64,000 nucleotides of DNA, taken from a bacterium. Lineage in GTDB: Bacteria; Fidelibacterota; Marinisomatia; Marinisomatales; JAHJCW01. Below, one piece after another: positions 35,471 to 45,514 of this stretch. The notes below the pieces were generated by a model. The model made no database searches. It saw only the letters and a list, made by a program, of their open reading frames with translations, and was not told where the DNA came from. How positions within the stretch are numbered: position 1 is the first letter of the stretch; the number at the start of each line of letters is the position of its first letter. The DNA lies in NCBI GenBank assembly GCA_028282845.1, contig JANQGY010000019.1, positions 62,001 through 126,000 of the forward strand. Direction: 5' to 3'. Position numbers and translations under genes: made by a program.

Positions 35471-35634
35471 CTTTAGTCCTTGTTTCTATTTATTAAAACA
35501 CTTTTTCCATTCCTGCTTAAATAGACACACCTTTAACTAAAAATGTTAAAAAATATATTTTGTTAAATAATGATCCTTGAACCATTCAAATAAGATTGTA
35601 TCTCATATTCACTCGAATAAGCTTAATTTCCGAT

Positions 35635-38601
35635 ATGATATATAAGCGTGGATCATTTACTGCTAACGCTTCGCAAAGCGCTGCGATTGTTCATCCGCTC
35701 GCTCCGCTGATGATTATCGCCGGCGCGGGAACCGGTAAAACCACCACCCTTTTACACCGGATATATCATTTGATCGAGCATTTCAAACTAAAACCGGAAA
35801 ATATTCTAACGATTACTTACACGGAAAAAGCCGCCGCGGAATTGAAAACCCGCATTGTTAACGAGATTGGCAGTAGCGCCGAAGCTATGCTGATCAGCAC
35901 CTTTCATGCCTTTTGTTTTAATCTTGTAAAAGAGTATGATAAGTCGTTTGATTCTGCGCCAATTCTCATGGAAGAAGGTGACGCCATTTATTTGTTCTTA
36001 CAAAATTTTGATGAACTAAGTCCTTTCGAATCCCGTTTATTCGTGGTTGATCCGGTCAAATCAATAACCAAAAGTTTTATTCCGTTCATTAACCGTTTGC
36101 GGGATGAATTAATTGATCCGAACCGGCATTCTAATCCGTTACCTAATGAAGATTTCAGTGAAGAAATGAATGCTCAATTGAACGATCTGCGAAGGATATA
36201 TCCTCTATTCCAAAAATGGAAAATTGAGCAGAATTTTGTTGATTTCGGCGATATGATATTGAAGTGCCATGAACTATTACAAAATGATAAATCCGTTTTA
36301 AATAAAGTTCAGGATCAATTCAAATATATTATCATTGATGAATTTCAGGATAATAATTTTGCCTTGAATGAGGTTGTAAAACAAATCGTGAGAGAATCAG
36401 GACAGATAAGCGTCGTTGGGGATGAGGATCAGGTAGTTTACAGTTTCAGAGGAGCTAGTAAATATAATATTTCAGCTTTCAGAAATACCTACCAATATCA
36501 TGAAAACTACGCTGAAATATCATTGGCGGAAAATTTTCGTTCCACCCAACAAATCCTTGATGTTGCCAATAATTCCATTGCAAATGCCGAGAACCGCAAA
36601 CACAAACAGTTGAAAGCGTTTGATTCTAAGAATGGCGAGCAACCGCAACTAATTTTTTCCGATAATAAGTATCATCCCAAATTAATTGCCGACCAAATCA
36701 AAACATTAGTTGAAAAATATAATTATTCGGATATTGCAGTGCTTTGCCGGACTCAAGCTCAGGTAAAAAGTATCGCCGAGCGACTAAGCCAATCAAATAT
36801 TCCGACCCGAACATTTTTGGTCAATTTTTTTGAGATACCGGAAATCAGAGATCTAATGGCTTGGTGTAATTTAATAGCGGAAACCACTGATCAGGATACA
36901 AGTTTATACCGCTTAATTTCACAAAAAATAAATAATAATTATGCTAACGAATTATTTAGCAAATTTTCTAAACGTGATCGAACAAGCCGTTTGGAATATA
37001 TTAAATATGAAAATAATCCGATTCTCGGACAGCTAATTAATAACATACTATATCTGCGTGAATTAAATCGCAAGAAAACTGCTCATGAGATGATTTGGGA
37101 GATCCTTATCAAATCAAAGCTATTACGATCATTAATTAACAAATATGAATATCAGGATCAATTAGCGATTTTGAACATCGGGCAATTCATTGCGCGGGCA
37201 AACGCATTTAGCGAACGGCATAAAAGCACCAATTCCTTATCGGCATTTACCAAATATATTCAAGTATTGCAGGATTCCAACGGAATAAGAACCTTATATC
37301 CTATGGAGAAATATTTATCGCAATCGGTATTAGTTAATACAATCCACGGCGTTAAAGGTGGCGAATACGCGGTTGTCTTTATTCCCTTTAATCGTTCCGG
37401 CAGCTTTCCGCTAAATTTCAGAAAAAATGACTATATGGATTTTCCACCGATGGATTGGTTAAACTATGTAAGTAATGTATTGTCTTCAGCTAAGGAGCAA
37501 CATATTGAGGAAGAAAGAAGATTATTTTATGTTAGTTTAACCCGAGCCAAAAATTTGTTGTATTTATATGCCCCAAAAAAAGCCACATCAAAATTCATTA
37601 AAGAATTAAACCAAAATTTATTAGAGGTATCCGAGATGGACAGCGAACAAAATAACACTAAATTATCAACCTATTCCGATCTTAGAACTAAATATGAAAA
37701 GAAACTGTCCAAGGCGCTTAGTTTAAACCAATTTCAATTGTCCAAAGATATTTTGAATGTGCTTGAGCGGATCACTCAATTGGAGAATGGCTCTTCAATC
37801 AAATGGTCGAACACCGCTTGGGAAGATGAACTTCAAGCACATTTAAATAACGATCTGCAAGTGAAAATACCGGAAAAAATCAATCTTTCCGCAAGTTCGA
37901 TTGAAACCTACGAACAATGTCCCTTTAAGTATCGCTTAAGTAATATTGATAAAATTCCGCAGGTCGGCAGCAAACCGCAATTGACTTTTGGTAATATAAT
38001 TCATCGCGTATTGGAACAGTATCATCAACCGGATAGCGAGCAAAGCAAGGAATACCTTTTGAAACTGTTAGATACTAATTGGGAATCCTTAGGATTTGAC
38101 TACGAAACACAGGAAGCGGATTTTAAACGCCAAGGTAAGGATTTATTGTCTAATTATTTTGATTTCCTGCAAGATAACCCTGCTGATGTTGCTGAAAGAG
38201 AACTACCTTTCTCCTTTGAAATTGAAAATGTTGTAATAAACGGAAAAATTGACAGAATTGATAAAGTGCCCGGCGGTTATAATGTGATTGACTATAAAAC
38301 AAGCAAGAATACCACCGAGGCCAAAAAAAGTGTTCAATTAGCGATTTACTCTTTGTATCTCCACTTAGATGATAAGGATAAATTTAGCGGTATTCCTAAA
38401 AATGCCATCCTGCATTTTTTGCGGAGTGAAGAACCCGTTAAAGCTTATAGTTTCAATGAAAATGAATTAGATGTAATGCAGGACCGAATTATTGACATAG
38501 CCAAGAATATTCGTGATCAGAAATTTCCGACCTGCAAAGGATTCCATTGCGATTGGTGCGACTATAAAAATTTACTTTGCCCCGAATGGGAAACGGATTA
38601 G
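35635..38601 (+). CDS. UvrD/Rep-family helicase with C-terminal PD-(D/E)XK nuclease
   Basis: 988 residues from the ATG at 35,635. A TTG 39 bases earlier gives a longer N-terminus that does not match the family. The SF1 motifs are in order: Walker A AGAGTGKTT (about 29-37), Walker B IIDEFQDN, motif III VVGDEDQVVYSFRGA, motif IV ENFRSTQ, motif V VNTIHGVKGGEYAVVF, and motif VI RRLFYVSLTRAKN. The C-terminus is an AddA/RecB-type nuclease with SSIETYEQCPFKYR, the INGKIDRID...VIDYKTSKN core and three final cysteines (CDWCDYKNLLC) for an Fe-S cluster. It probably processes broken DNA ends. No AddB partner is seen nearby. Confidence 0.92.
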   Translation: MIYKRGSFTANASQSAAIVHPLAPLMIIAGAGTGKTTTLLHRIYHLIEHFKLKPENILTITYTEKAAAELKTRIVNEIGSSAEAMLISTFHAFCFNLVKEYDKSFDSAPILMEEGDAIYLFLQNFDELSPFESRLFVVDPVKSITKSFIPFINRLRDELIDPNRHSNPLPNEDFSEEMNAQLNDLRRIYPLFQKWKIEQNFVDFGDMILKCHELLQNDKSVLNKVQDQFKYIIIDEFQDNNFALNEVVKQIVRESGQISVVGDEDQVVYSFRGASKYNISAFRNTYQYHENYAEISLAENFRSTQQILDVANNSIANAENRKHKQLKAFDSKNGEQPQLIFSDNKYHPKLIADQIKTLVEKYNYSDIAVLCRTQAQVKSIAERLSQSNIPTRTFLVNFFEIPEIRDLMAWCNLIAETTDQDTSLYRLISQKINNNYANELFSKFSKRDRTSRLEYIKYENNPILGQLINNILYLRELNRKKTAHEMIWEILIKSKLLRSLINKYEYQDQLAILNIGQFIARANAFSERHKSTNSLSAFTKYIQVLQDSNGIRTLYPMEKYLSQSVLVNTIHGVKGGEYAVVFIPFNRSGSFPLNFRKNDYMDFPPMDWLNYVSNVLSSAKEQHIEEERRLFYVSLTRAKNLLYLYAPKKATSKFIKELNQNLLEVSEMDSEQNNTKLSTYSDLRTKYEKKLSKALSLNQFQLSKDILNVLERITQLENGSSIKWSNTAWEDELQAHLNNDLQVKIPEKINLSASSIETYEQCPFKYRLSNIDKIPQVGSKPQLTFGNIIHRVLEQYHQPDSEQSKEYLLKLLDTNWESLGFDYETQEADFKRQGKDLLSNYFDFLQDNPADVAERELPFSFEIENVVINGKIDRIDKVPGGYNVIDYKTSKNTTEAKKSVQLAIYSLYLHLDDKDKFSGIPKNAILHFLRSEEPVKAYSFNENELDVMQDRIIDIAKNIRDQKFPTCKGFHCDWCDYKNLLCPEWETD

Positions 38602-38625
38602 CTTACCTAATTACTATTGTTGATA

Positions 38626-38662
38626 AATAATATCTCCCCCATTTTCTGAGGGAGATATTATT
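38626..38662. terminator. Bidirectional terminator between convergent genes
   Basis: AATAATATCTCCC and GGGAGATATTATT are perfect inverted arms around an 11-base loop, flanked by A/T runs on both sides. It sits between the helicase stop (38,601) and the stop of the membrane gene on the other strand (38,668), so it can serve both. Confidence 0.85.
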
Positions 38663-38667
38663 ATTTT

Positions 38668-39003
38668 CTACGATTTTGGCTCTAATTCGACTTCGCTGTC
38701 ATCTTCATGGTGCTCTTTGTACTTTCTACATTCTTCACGGAAGCCTGATTTCCAATCCTTAGAATGCTTTGACCGTTTGCTGTCTTTACCGCTACCATGA
38801 CCACCTAAGCCGCCAAATAGTATCTTAGATAAAATCAAAATTCCTATTGCCTGCCAAAATGTGACCACCGGACCACCAAACAATGTTGGAATTAACCAAT
38901 TCCACAATTCCATCACAAAAAAACCAAAAACAAAGGCAGCAGCAAAAAATAAGATTATGAATAATGGAATATATTTAGCCATTTTTTTCGGATGTTTGTT
39001 CAT
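38668..39003 (-). CDS. Membrane protein co-encoded with the ECF sigma factor
   Basis: 111 residues. There are two hydrophobic segments (about 11-35 and 48-66) with the conserved-looking VMELWNWLIPTLFGG and VTFWQAIGILILSKILFGG, then a highly charged tail (about 70-111, many Lys, Glu, Asp and His). The ATG overlaps the sigma gene stop by four bases, so the two are coupled. The place and topology fit an anti-sigma-like or sensor role, but no known anti-sigma domain is seen, so the function is an inference. Confidence 0.75.
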   Translation of the reverse strand: MNKHPKKMAKYIPLFIILFFAAAFVFGFFVMELWNWLIPTLFGGPVVTFWQAIGILILSKILFGGLGGHGSGKDSKRSKHSKDWKSGFREECRKYKEHHEDDSEVELEPKS

Positions 39004-39533
39004 CTTGTATTCTCCAAAAATTCTTGATATGAATTAATTAATTGTTGACGTAAAGTTTTTATAGCATAGTGTTTACGGGCTAATAGAGTATTGATTGACT
39101 CATTATTACCTTTCGCAATTTGTTTAAAACTTTTACCTTCAATTTCATTTTGAATGAATATTTCTTTTTGCTTTGGGGGCAGAGAATTGATCGCCATTCT
39201 AAGTTCTTGTTCCAACATACGCATCTCAAATTCATCTTCCGGATTAATACCAATCTCATCTATAACTGTCTGCATTTCAACATCATCTTCTATACTATAT
39301 TTATTTTGCCTTCTAAACAGATCAGTAATTTTATTTTTCGAAACTGTATATAACCATCCTAAAGCTCTTTCAAGGGAAATGATTGAATCAAAACTATTAG
39401 TGAATTGCAGAAGAACATCTTGGAAAACATCTTCCGCATCTTCGGCATTTGGAACCCGATATAGAATATAATCGTATAATCGTTCACCGATGTCTTCGAG
39501 TATTAAACTAATAGTATTATTGCGCTCTGTCAT
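39000..39533 (-). CDS. ECF-type RNA polymerase sigma factor
   Basis: 177 residues with sigma region 2 (YDYILYRVPNAEDAEDVFQD, then ALGWLYTVSKNKITDLFRR) and sigma region 4 (LPPKQKEIFIQNEIEGKSFK, then QIAKGNNESINTLLARKH). There is no region 1 or 3, so it is an ECF sigma. It directs transcription of a stress or envelope regulon that cannot be read here. The downstream membrane gene overlaps it by four bases. The promoter space upstream (39,534-39,605) contains no clear autoregulatory box that I can identify. Confidence 0.9.
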   Translation of the reverse strand: MTERNNTISLILEDIGERLYDYILYRVPNAEDAEDVFQDVLLQFTNSFDSIISLERALGWLYTVSKNKITDLFRRQNKYSIEDDVEMQTVIDEIGINPEDEFEMRMLEQELRMAINSLPPKQKEIFIQNEIEGKSFKQIAKGNNESINTLLARKHYAIKTLRQQLINSYQEFLENTR

Positions 39534-39605
39534 TTTCAGAAATATCCTTTCTGTTTATAATGACGCAAAAAGGAAAGATTTATTGTAAAATATTTTAATA
39601 TTTAT

Positions 39606-40034
39606 TTAGTCACCAATAGCGAGTACGAGTTGAACTACACCTGTAAAATTATCAGCCTTGAAAAATATTTTATTGGGAATTGCATTGGTCGGTACTACAT
39701 CCGATGGAGCAACATTTATATTACTTACTAATTCATAATTAGCAAGCAAAGAATCATTGTTATTGTAAATATCAAAATATGATGTATCACCTGATCTGCC
39801 GGCAAAATCAGTCACAACTAAAACTGTTGTCAATTCGATGGCATTATCAGTAGAAAAAGTTAAAGTATAATTCTCTTCGGTACTGTAATTCTCACCGCGT
39901 AATGAAAATGTGAATGATTCGTTTGTATTAACGACTACCGGTGAATTCTTATATAAACCGTCCAACGGTTCTTCAGGACCAACACATGAGATGAAAAGAA
40001 TTGTCAGTAATGATAAAACAAAAAAATATTTCAA
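39606..40034 (-). CDS. Lipoprotein, unknown function
   Basis: 142 residues. The leader MKYFFVLSLLTILFISC gives a lipobox (FISC, Cys17), so the mature protein is lipid-anchored. The remainder (SPVVVNTNESFTFSLRGENY, later FFKADNFTGVVQLVLAIGD) looks beta-rich and immunoglobulin-like but matches no family I can name. It lies two bases after rmuC on the same strand, so it is probably transcribed with it. Confidence 0.75.
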   Translation of the reverse strand: MKYFFVLSLLTILFISCVGPEEPLDGLYKNSPVVVNTNESFTFSLRGENYSTEENYTLTFSTDNAIELTTVLVVTDFAGRSGDTSYFDIYNNNDSLLANYELVSNINVAPSDVVPTNAIPNKIFFKADNFTGVVQLVLAIGD

Positions 40035-40036
40035 TT

Positions 40037-41125
40037 TTAGTCCTCTAATTCTTTGGGTTGATTCAATTGAATTTCATTGATCTTTTCCATTGGTTTTTCC
40101 AATTGTCTTGTTCGGGTAGTCGCTAAATCCTCATAATGTTTTTGCACCGTTCCTAAAGACTTGCCCATTGCGTCCATCTTATCAACGAATAGCTGCCATT
40201 GTTTAGCGAATGTGCCTATCAGTTTTTGCATATCTCCCGCCCGTTTTTCCATCATAAAATTCGAGACTGCCTGCCTGATCAAAGACAATACGGCATACAA
40301 AGTAATTGGCGAACAAAGAATAATTTTATTCTCTAAAGAAAAATCAATTAAGTCCTGATCTTCTTGGTTCAAAAAAGAATAAATTCCCTCATTGGGAATA
40401 AACATCAGAACGTAATCCACCGTTCCACCTTCCGGATCTATATAACTCCGCTTAGCGATGGTTTTTACATGATTGCGTACGTCATTAATAAATTGTTTTT
40501 TTTCAGACTCCTTTTCAGAGTCATTTTCAGCAGCAACAAATTTTTCATAATGATTGAGCGGAAATTTCACATCCATATTTACATGTTTGTCCTGCGGCAG
40601 GAAAAAAGTATAATCGGGCCGGTCAGTGCCTTCCATGCTCTGTTTTGTATAATTGACACCTTCGGTCAACCCAATGAAATTGAGAATATCCTCAACCATC
40701 CTTTCACCCCATTGACCGCGGGCTTGCGAACTGGAAAGAATCTGACGCAATTCACTTGTGGTATCGGTTAATTTTGTGATCCCTTGTTGCGAATTTTCCA
40801 TCTGTCCTTTTAATTCGGTAGTTTGCTTGGTCAAATTCTCAAGATGACTTTTCATATCCTTGATGGATGAATCAATCAATTTTTTCTTTTCATCAAGCTG
40901 TTGATCGGAAGATTTAGCCAAATTCTCAAATTGACGCTGTGCAATCTCAAAGAACGATTTTTGATTTTCATCTAAGGCTGCCCGCGATAAACTGCTAAAC
41001 GCATCTTTTAATTCATCTTCAGATTTTTTTATTGAATCAAATTCACGTTGACGAAAGAACCAAATCAAAAGAGCTCCGGTTAAAAAACCGATTACAAAAA
41101 GTATAATTCCTGTTAAATATGCCAT
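40037..41125 (-). CDS. rmuC: DNA recombination protein RmuC
   Basis: 362 residues with one N-terminal membrane segment (about 3-23), a long coiled coil (about 25-130) and the conserved RmuC nuclease-like domain. That domain includes SQARGQWGERMVEDILNFIG, the YTFFLPQDKHVNMDVKFPLN segment (related to the PD-D/E-K fold) and LMFIPNEGIYSFL. RmuC limits inversions and rearrangements at short repeats. It precedes the lipoprotein gene by two bases. Confidence 0.93.
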   Translation of the reverse strand: MAYLTGIILFVIGFLTGALLIWFFRQREFDSIKKSEDELKDAFSSLSRAALDENQKSFFEIAQRQFENLAKSSDQQLDEKKKLIDSSIKDMKSHLENLTKQTTELKGQMENSQQGITKLTDTTSELRQILSSSQARGQWGERMVEDILNFIGLTEGVNYTKQSMEGTDRPDYTFFLPQDKHVNMDVKFPLNHYEKFVAAENDSEKESEKKQFINDVRNHVKTIAKRSYIDPEGGTVDYVLMFIPNEGIYSFLNQEDQDLIDFSLENKIILCSPITLYAVLSLIRQAVSNFMMEKRAGDMQKLIGTFAKQWQLFVDKMDAMGKSLGTVQKHYEDLATTRTRQLEKPMEKINEIQLNQPKELED

Positions 41126-41160
41126 ATTTGAGTTTTAATATTTAACTAATTTACAAAATC

Positions 41161-41730
41161 TTAACTACCCGCCAATCCCAAATCATCAGCTTTTTCTTTT
41201 AAGGCGTTTATCACAAATTGAATATGTTCCGTTCTTTCAACGCCCAACTCTGCAATCCCTTTATTTATATCTTCACGACTGACTTTTGCGGCAAAACCTT
41301 TATCTTTTAGTTTCTTTGTAACCGATTTCACCTTTACCTCGTGTATGGATTTCGACGGTCGCACATAAGTTACCGCAAAAATAAATCCGGTTAATTCGTC
41401 GCATGCAAACAGAGTTTTCGCCATGAGTGACTTGCGCGGAACACCGGTATAATCAGCATGTCCCATGATTGCTTCCAAAATATCCTCGTCATAGCCATGT
41501 TCCTTGAGAATTTTATTTCCCACATAAGGATGCTCATCGGCAGTTGGGTACTTTTCATAGTCAAAATCATGCAGTAAACCGGTAATTCCCCATTTCTCAA
41601 CATCCTCTCCAAATTTCTCCGCATACTTTCGCATCGTCTGTTCAACAGCGTAAGCATGCCTCAAGAGCGAATCGGATTTTGTATATTCTTTTAACAGTGC
41701 TAAAGCTTTATCGCGATCGGATTTATCCAT
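41161..41730 (-). CDS. HD-domain hydrolase
   Basis: 189 residues. The metal site of the HD fold is visible: His in SLLRHAYAVEQTM (about 25), the doublet in LLHDFDYEKYP (about 53-54), His in AIMGHADYTGVPR and Asp in FACDELTGFI. This matches the small stand-alone HD proteins of hydrolase type; nucleotide or phosphoester substrates are likely but unknown. It lies upstream of rmuC by about 35 bases and downstream of the pepA terminator. Confidence 0.85.
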   Translation of the reverse strand: MDKSDRDKALALLKEYTKSDSLLRHAYAVEQTMRKYAEKFGEDVEKWGITGLLHDFDYEKYPTADEHPYVGNKILKEHGYDEDILEAIMGHADYTGVPRKSLMAKTLFACDELTGFIFAVTYVRPSKSIHEVKVKSVTKKLKDKGFAAKVSREDINKGIAELGVERTEHIQFVINALKEKADDLGLAGS

Positions 41731-41749
41731 ATCTAATCCTTAAAAAAAT

Positions 41750-41783
41750 AAAATGGCTTCCACAATTCAATAGAAGCCATTTT
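41750..41783 (-). terminator. Terminator after pepA
   Basis: AAAATGGCTTC and GAAGCCATTTT form an 11-base-pair perfect stem around a 12-base loop. On the minus strand it is followed by a T-rich run (TATTTTTTTA). It lies 14 bases downstream of the pepA stop. Confidence 0.88.
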
Positions 41784-41796
41784 ATCTATTATTATT

Positions 41797-43260
41797 TTAT
41801 CCTACTATCATATCCAATACTAAGCGGATAATCATTCCGGAAGCTCCGCGTTGATAATTGAGCGGGCTTTCTTTCTGATTATAGGCAACACCGGCAATAT
41901 CGAAATGAATCCATGGAATTCCTTCACCGACAAATTCTTTCAGAAATGCCCCGGCCGCAATTGTGCCCGCCTGTCGTGCTTCCCCGATATTTTTGATGTC
42001 GGCAATTTTCGATTTAATCTGTTCGCAGTATTCATCCCATAATGGAAATTCCCAAACTCTCTCACCGGTCTTTTGGGAGCTATCCATAACTCTCTTCATT
42101 AATTTGTCGTCAGTGCCCATTACGCCGGCAGCGATGTGACCTAAGGCTATCACAACGGCGCCGGTCAATGTAGCAAAATCCAACATATACTGCGGTTTAT
42201 GATGCTTGCTAACATAAGCCAAAGCATCGGCAAGGATCAATCGGCCCTCGGCATCGGTATTTAAAACCTCAATAGTTTTGCCGTTATAAGCAGTAAGAAT
42301 ATCACCCGGTTTATAAGCATTATCGCCAAGCAGGTTTTCGGTAGAAGGAACAGCGGCAACAACATTTACTTTTGGTTTCAACTGCGCAATAGCTTTCATC
42401 ACACCCAAAACCGTGCCGCCACCGCACATATCAAATTTCATTTCGTCCATGCCTGCTGATGGTTTAATTGATATTCCACCACTATCAAAAGTTAATCCTT
42501 TGCCAACCAAACCAATCGGCTTTTCACCTGCCTTGCCGCCTTTATATTCAAGCAAAATGAATCGTGGCGGTTCACCGGTTCCCGATGCTACTCCGGCTAA
42601 GCCACCCATGCCCTTCTCTACAATTTTTTTACGGTCAAATACCGTTATTTTCATATCGCCTTCTTTAGCGATCTCTTTTGCCAAGCTTGCCAATTTTGTA
42701 GGTGTTGTTACATTGCCCGGATCATTTTCCATATCGCGGGCAAAACAAACAGACGTTCCAATAGCAACACCTTTTTTAATTGCCGCTACATTGCCGCCCA
42801 ATACCGTAGCACTTTTCACTTCAAATAAATCTTTATTTTGGGTTTGGTGTTTGGTAAACTGATAGCTGCCAAGTATTATTCCTTCCCCTAGTGCTTGATT
42901 AAAATAGGCATCGTCTTTACCGCCAAATATTTCCATGCCAACACTTTTGAGTTTCTTGGAAATTGCAGTACGGACAACTGTAGCTCCTGAAAGACGAATT
43001 ATTTGCTCGTCAAATTTTTTCTTCTCGCCTAATCCGACTACTACGATACGTTTCTCTTTTCCATAAAACAGAGTAGTCTCACCTTTTTTACCCTTAATAT
43101 CACTATTATTGATAGCAGCAGTAATTTGTCCATCTACATAATTATCAACTTCTTTTCCAACAGAACCAAGTTTAAGATCTTCAAAAATTCCCACTGCAAA
43201 TAATTCTGTATTGGTTTTTGAAAAACCCTTAGAATTCTTTACTGTATTTAGATATCCCAT
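41797..43260 (-). CDS. pepA: Leucyl aminopeptidase (M17)
   Basis: A cytosolic dizinc aminopeptidase of 487 residues. The catalytic C-terminal domain shows VGKGLTFDSGGISIKPSAGM (metal Lys and Asp), KFDMCGGGTVLGVM and the family signature NTDAEGRLILADAL. The N-terminal regulatory domain is about 1-170. It trims N-terminal residues from peptides and agrees with the other peptide-degrading genes in the window. A single-gene unit with its own terminator. Confidence 0.96.
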   Translation of the reverse strand: MGYLNTVKNSKGFSKTNTELFAVGIFEDLKLGSVGKEVDNYVDGQITAAINNSDIKGKKGETTLFYGKEKRIVVVGLGEKKKFDEQIIRLSGATVVRTAISKKLKSVGMEIFGGKDDAYFNQALGEGIILGSYQFTKHQTQNKDLFEVKSATVLGGNVAAIKKGVAIGTSVCFARDMENDPGNVTTPTKLASLAKEIAKEGDMKITVFDRKKIVEKGMGGLAGVASGTGEPPRFILLEYKGGKAGEKPIGLVGKGLTFDSGGISIKPSAGMDEMKFDMCGGGTVLGVMKAIAQLKPKVNVVAAVPSTENLLGDNAYKPGDILTAYNGKTIEVLNTDAEGRLILADALAYVSKHHKPQYMLDFATLTGAVVIALGHIAAGVMGTDDKLMKRVMDSSQKTGERVWEFPLWDEYCEQIKSKIADIKNIGEARQAGTIAAGAFLKEFVGEGIPWIHFDIAGVAYNQKESPLNYQRGASGMIIRLVLDMIVG

Positions 43261-43340
43261 AATATCCTCAAATAATTATTATTATTAATTTAATATGTTC
43301 TCAAATATACACAGGTTGACTTCTTCCATCTATAAAATAA

Positions 43341-43365
43341 AAAAGGCTCACTAAGAGCCTTTTTT
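43341..43365 (-). terminator. Terminator after acs
   Basis: AAAAAGGCTC-ACTAA-GAGCCTTTTT is a 10-base-pair stem with A and T runs included in it. It lies 17 bases below the acs stop on the minus strand and could also end transcripts from the other direction. Confidence 0.9.
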
Positions 43366-43381
43366 ATTCATTTTGCAAATA

Positions 43382-45319
43382 TTATTGCCGATTTTCAACT
43401 AACGCATCAACCACACTTGGGTCTGCCAAAGTTGATGTATCACCGAGAGAATCAACTTCATTTTCAGCGATCTTCCTCAAAATCCTACGCATGATCTTAC
43501 CGGAACGTGTCTTAGGCAAAGCCGGTGTATATTGGATTTTGTCGGGTTTGGAGTGAGGTCCGATTTCCCGCGTAACCGTAGCAAGAATATCCTTGGTCAA
43601 TTCATCGCTCGAATCAACACCCTGCATCAATGTAACATAAGCATAGATGCCCTGACCTTTGATGTCATGCGGAAAACCGACTACGGCAGCCTCGGCAACA
43701 CCATCGGCTTTGCCGATTGCGCCTTCTACCTCGGCAGTGCCGATACGATGACCGGACACATTCAATACGTCATCTACGCGACCGGTGATCCAGTAATAAC
43801 CATCTTCATCGCGGCGGGCACCGTCACCGGTAAAGTAATAACCGGGATACAGACCAAAATAGGTTTGCTTGAATCGCTCGTGGTCACCGTAAAGCGTGCG
43901 CATCATTCCGGGCCAAGCAGCTTTAATTGCTAATAAACCTTCGATACCATTGCCGTCTTTTTCCTTTCCTTCTTCATTTAAGATTATCGGTTCCACGCCA
44001 AAGAAAGGTTTGGTGGCTGAGCCCGGTTTTAACGGAGTTGCACCGGGTAAAGGAGTTATCATAATTCCACCGGTTTCAGTCTGCCACCATGTATCTACGA
44101 TCGGGCATTTGCCTTTTCCAACTATATTATAATACCAATTCCATTCCGGTTCTTTGATCGGTTCGCCGACGGTTCCAAGCAATCTTAATGTTGACAGATC
44201 ACGTTTGGTTACCCAATCGTCGCCTTCGCGCATTAAAGCTCTTAAAGCCGTAGGGGCAGTATAGAAAATGTTAATTTTATGTTTGTCAACTATATCCCAA
44301 AATCTGCCAAAATCAGGATAATTTGGAACACCTTCAAACATTACAGTCGTGGCACGATTGGCAAGCGGTCCGTAAACAATGTAGGAATGTCCGGTGATCC
44401 AACCAATATCAGCCGTACACCAATAAATGTCATCTTCATGATAATCAAAAATCATTTCATGGGTGAAAGATGCGTAAACTAAATAACCGCCGGTTGTATG
44501 CAATACACCCTTTGGTTTTCCGGTTGATCCTGATGTGTAAAGAATAAAGAGCGGATCTTCAGCATCCATTACTTCGGGAGGACAATCGGCATCAACTTTA
44601 GTCATTTCTTCATGCCACCATAGATCACGTCCATCCACCATTTCAACTTCTTCGCCGGTTCGTTTTACTACAAAAACATGCTCAATTGATGGCGTTTCAG
44701 TTACTGCTTTATCCGCATTAACTTTCATCGGAATATTCAGTTTTTTACCCCGAACTCCTGTATCTTGAGTAATGAGAGCTTTACAGGATGAGTCGTTGAT
44801 ACGATCGCGTAAAGCATCTGATGAGAAAGCGCCAAATACGATCGAATGAACCGCACCGATCCGGGCACAGGCTAACATTGCTATGGTCAGTTCCGGTATC
44901 ATTTGCATATAAATACAAACTCTGTCACCTTTTGAAATTCCATTGGACTTCAAAACATTGGCGAATTTGGAGACTTCATCCTTTAATTCGCTGAACGTAT
45001 ATTTCTTATCTTCCTGCGGATTATTGCCTTCCCAAATCAAAGCAGTTTGGTTGCCATGCCCGGCTTCTACGTGCCGATCAAGACAGTTGTAGGCTACATT
45101 TAATTGTCCGCCTTCAAAAAATTTGATATTTGCATCAACAAAATCAAATGACCGGAAATTATCCCATTTTTTTATCCATGTAATTCTTTCAGCAATTTCT
45201 GCCCAAAATTCTTCGGGATTATTTACTGATTTTTCATACATCTCTTGATATTTATCCATGTCAGATATCCAGGCATTTTTGGATGATTCTGCACTTGGAT
45301 TATATACTTTTACTGTCAC
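43382..45319 (-). CDS. acs: Acetyl-CoA synthetase
   Basis: 645 residues, the standard length. The AMP-forming signature [20 protein letters not shown], the WWQTETGG acyl pocket, the [20 protein letters not shown] hinge and the C-terminal [11 protein letters not shown] loop with the acetylatable lysine are all present. It makes acetyl-CoA from acetate, ATP and CoA. It is transcribed alone, between the UMF1-like transporter and pepA. Confidence 0.97.
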   Translation of the reverse strand: MTVKVYNPSAESSKNAWISDMDKYQEMYEKSVNNPEEFWAEIAERITWIKKWDNFRSFDFVDANIKFFEGGQLNVAYNCLDRHVEAGHGNQTALIWEGNNPQEDKKYTFSELKDEVSKFANVLKSNGISKGDRVCIYMQMIPELTIAMLACARIGAVHSIVFGAFSSDALRDRINDSSCKALITQDTGVRGKKLNIPMKVNADKAVTETPSIEHVFVVKRTGEEVEMVDGRDLWWHEEMTKVDADCPPEVMDAEDPLFILYTSGSTGKPKGVLHTTGGYLVYASFTHEMIFDYHEDDIYWCTADIGWITGHSYIVYGPLANRATTVMFEGVPNYPDFGRFWDIVDKHKINIFYTAPTALRALMREGDDWVTKRDLSTLRLLGTVGEPIKEPEWNWYYNIVGKGKCPIVDTWWQTETGGIMITPLPGATPLKPGSATKPFFGVEPIILNEEGKEKDGNGIEGLLAIKAAWPGMMRTLYGDHERFKQTYFGLYPGYYFTGDGARRDEDGYYWITGRVDDVLNVSGHRIGTAEVEGAIGKADGVAEAAVVGFPHDIKGQGIYAYVTLMQGVDSSDELTKDILATVTREIGPHSKPDKIQYTPALPKTRSGKIMRRILRKIAENEVDSLGDTSTLADPSVVDALVENRQ

Positions 45320-45465
45320 TTATTCCTCCGAATATTTAGTAAAGTTATTATGTGTTATTATTAATTTGAATTTTTTGAGTGAAAATTATGTGTCGAATTT
45401 AATCTCGACAGATATTTACTTCAAGGAAAAGGGACTTAAATATCCTGTTTTTTATTGCATGTAAA

Positions 45466-45489
45466 AAAGGGAGAGCAACCTCTCCCTTT
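45466..45489 (-). terminator. Terminator after the UMF1-like transporter gene
   Basis: AAAGGGAGAG-CAAC-CTCTCCCTTT forms a 10-base-pair stem followed on the minus strand by TTTAC. It lies about 25 bases beyond the stop of the transporter gene. Confidence 0.9.
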
Positions 45490-45514
45490 ATCTGTCAATT
45501 TGAACTTTTATTAT

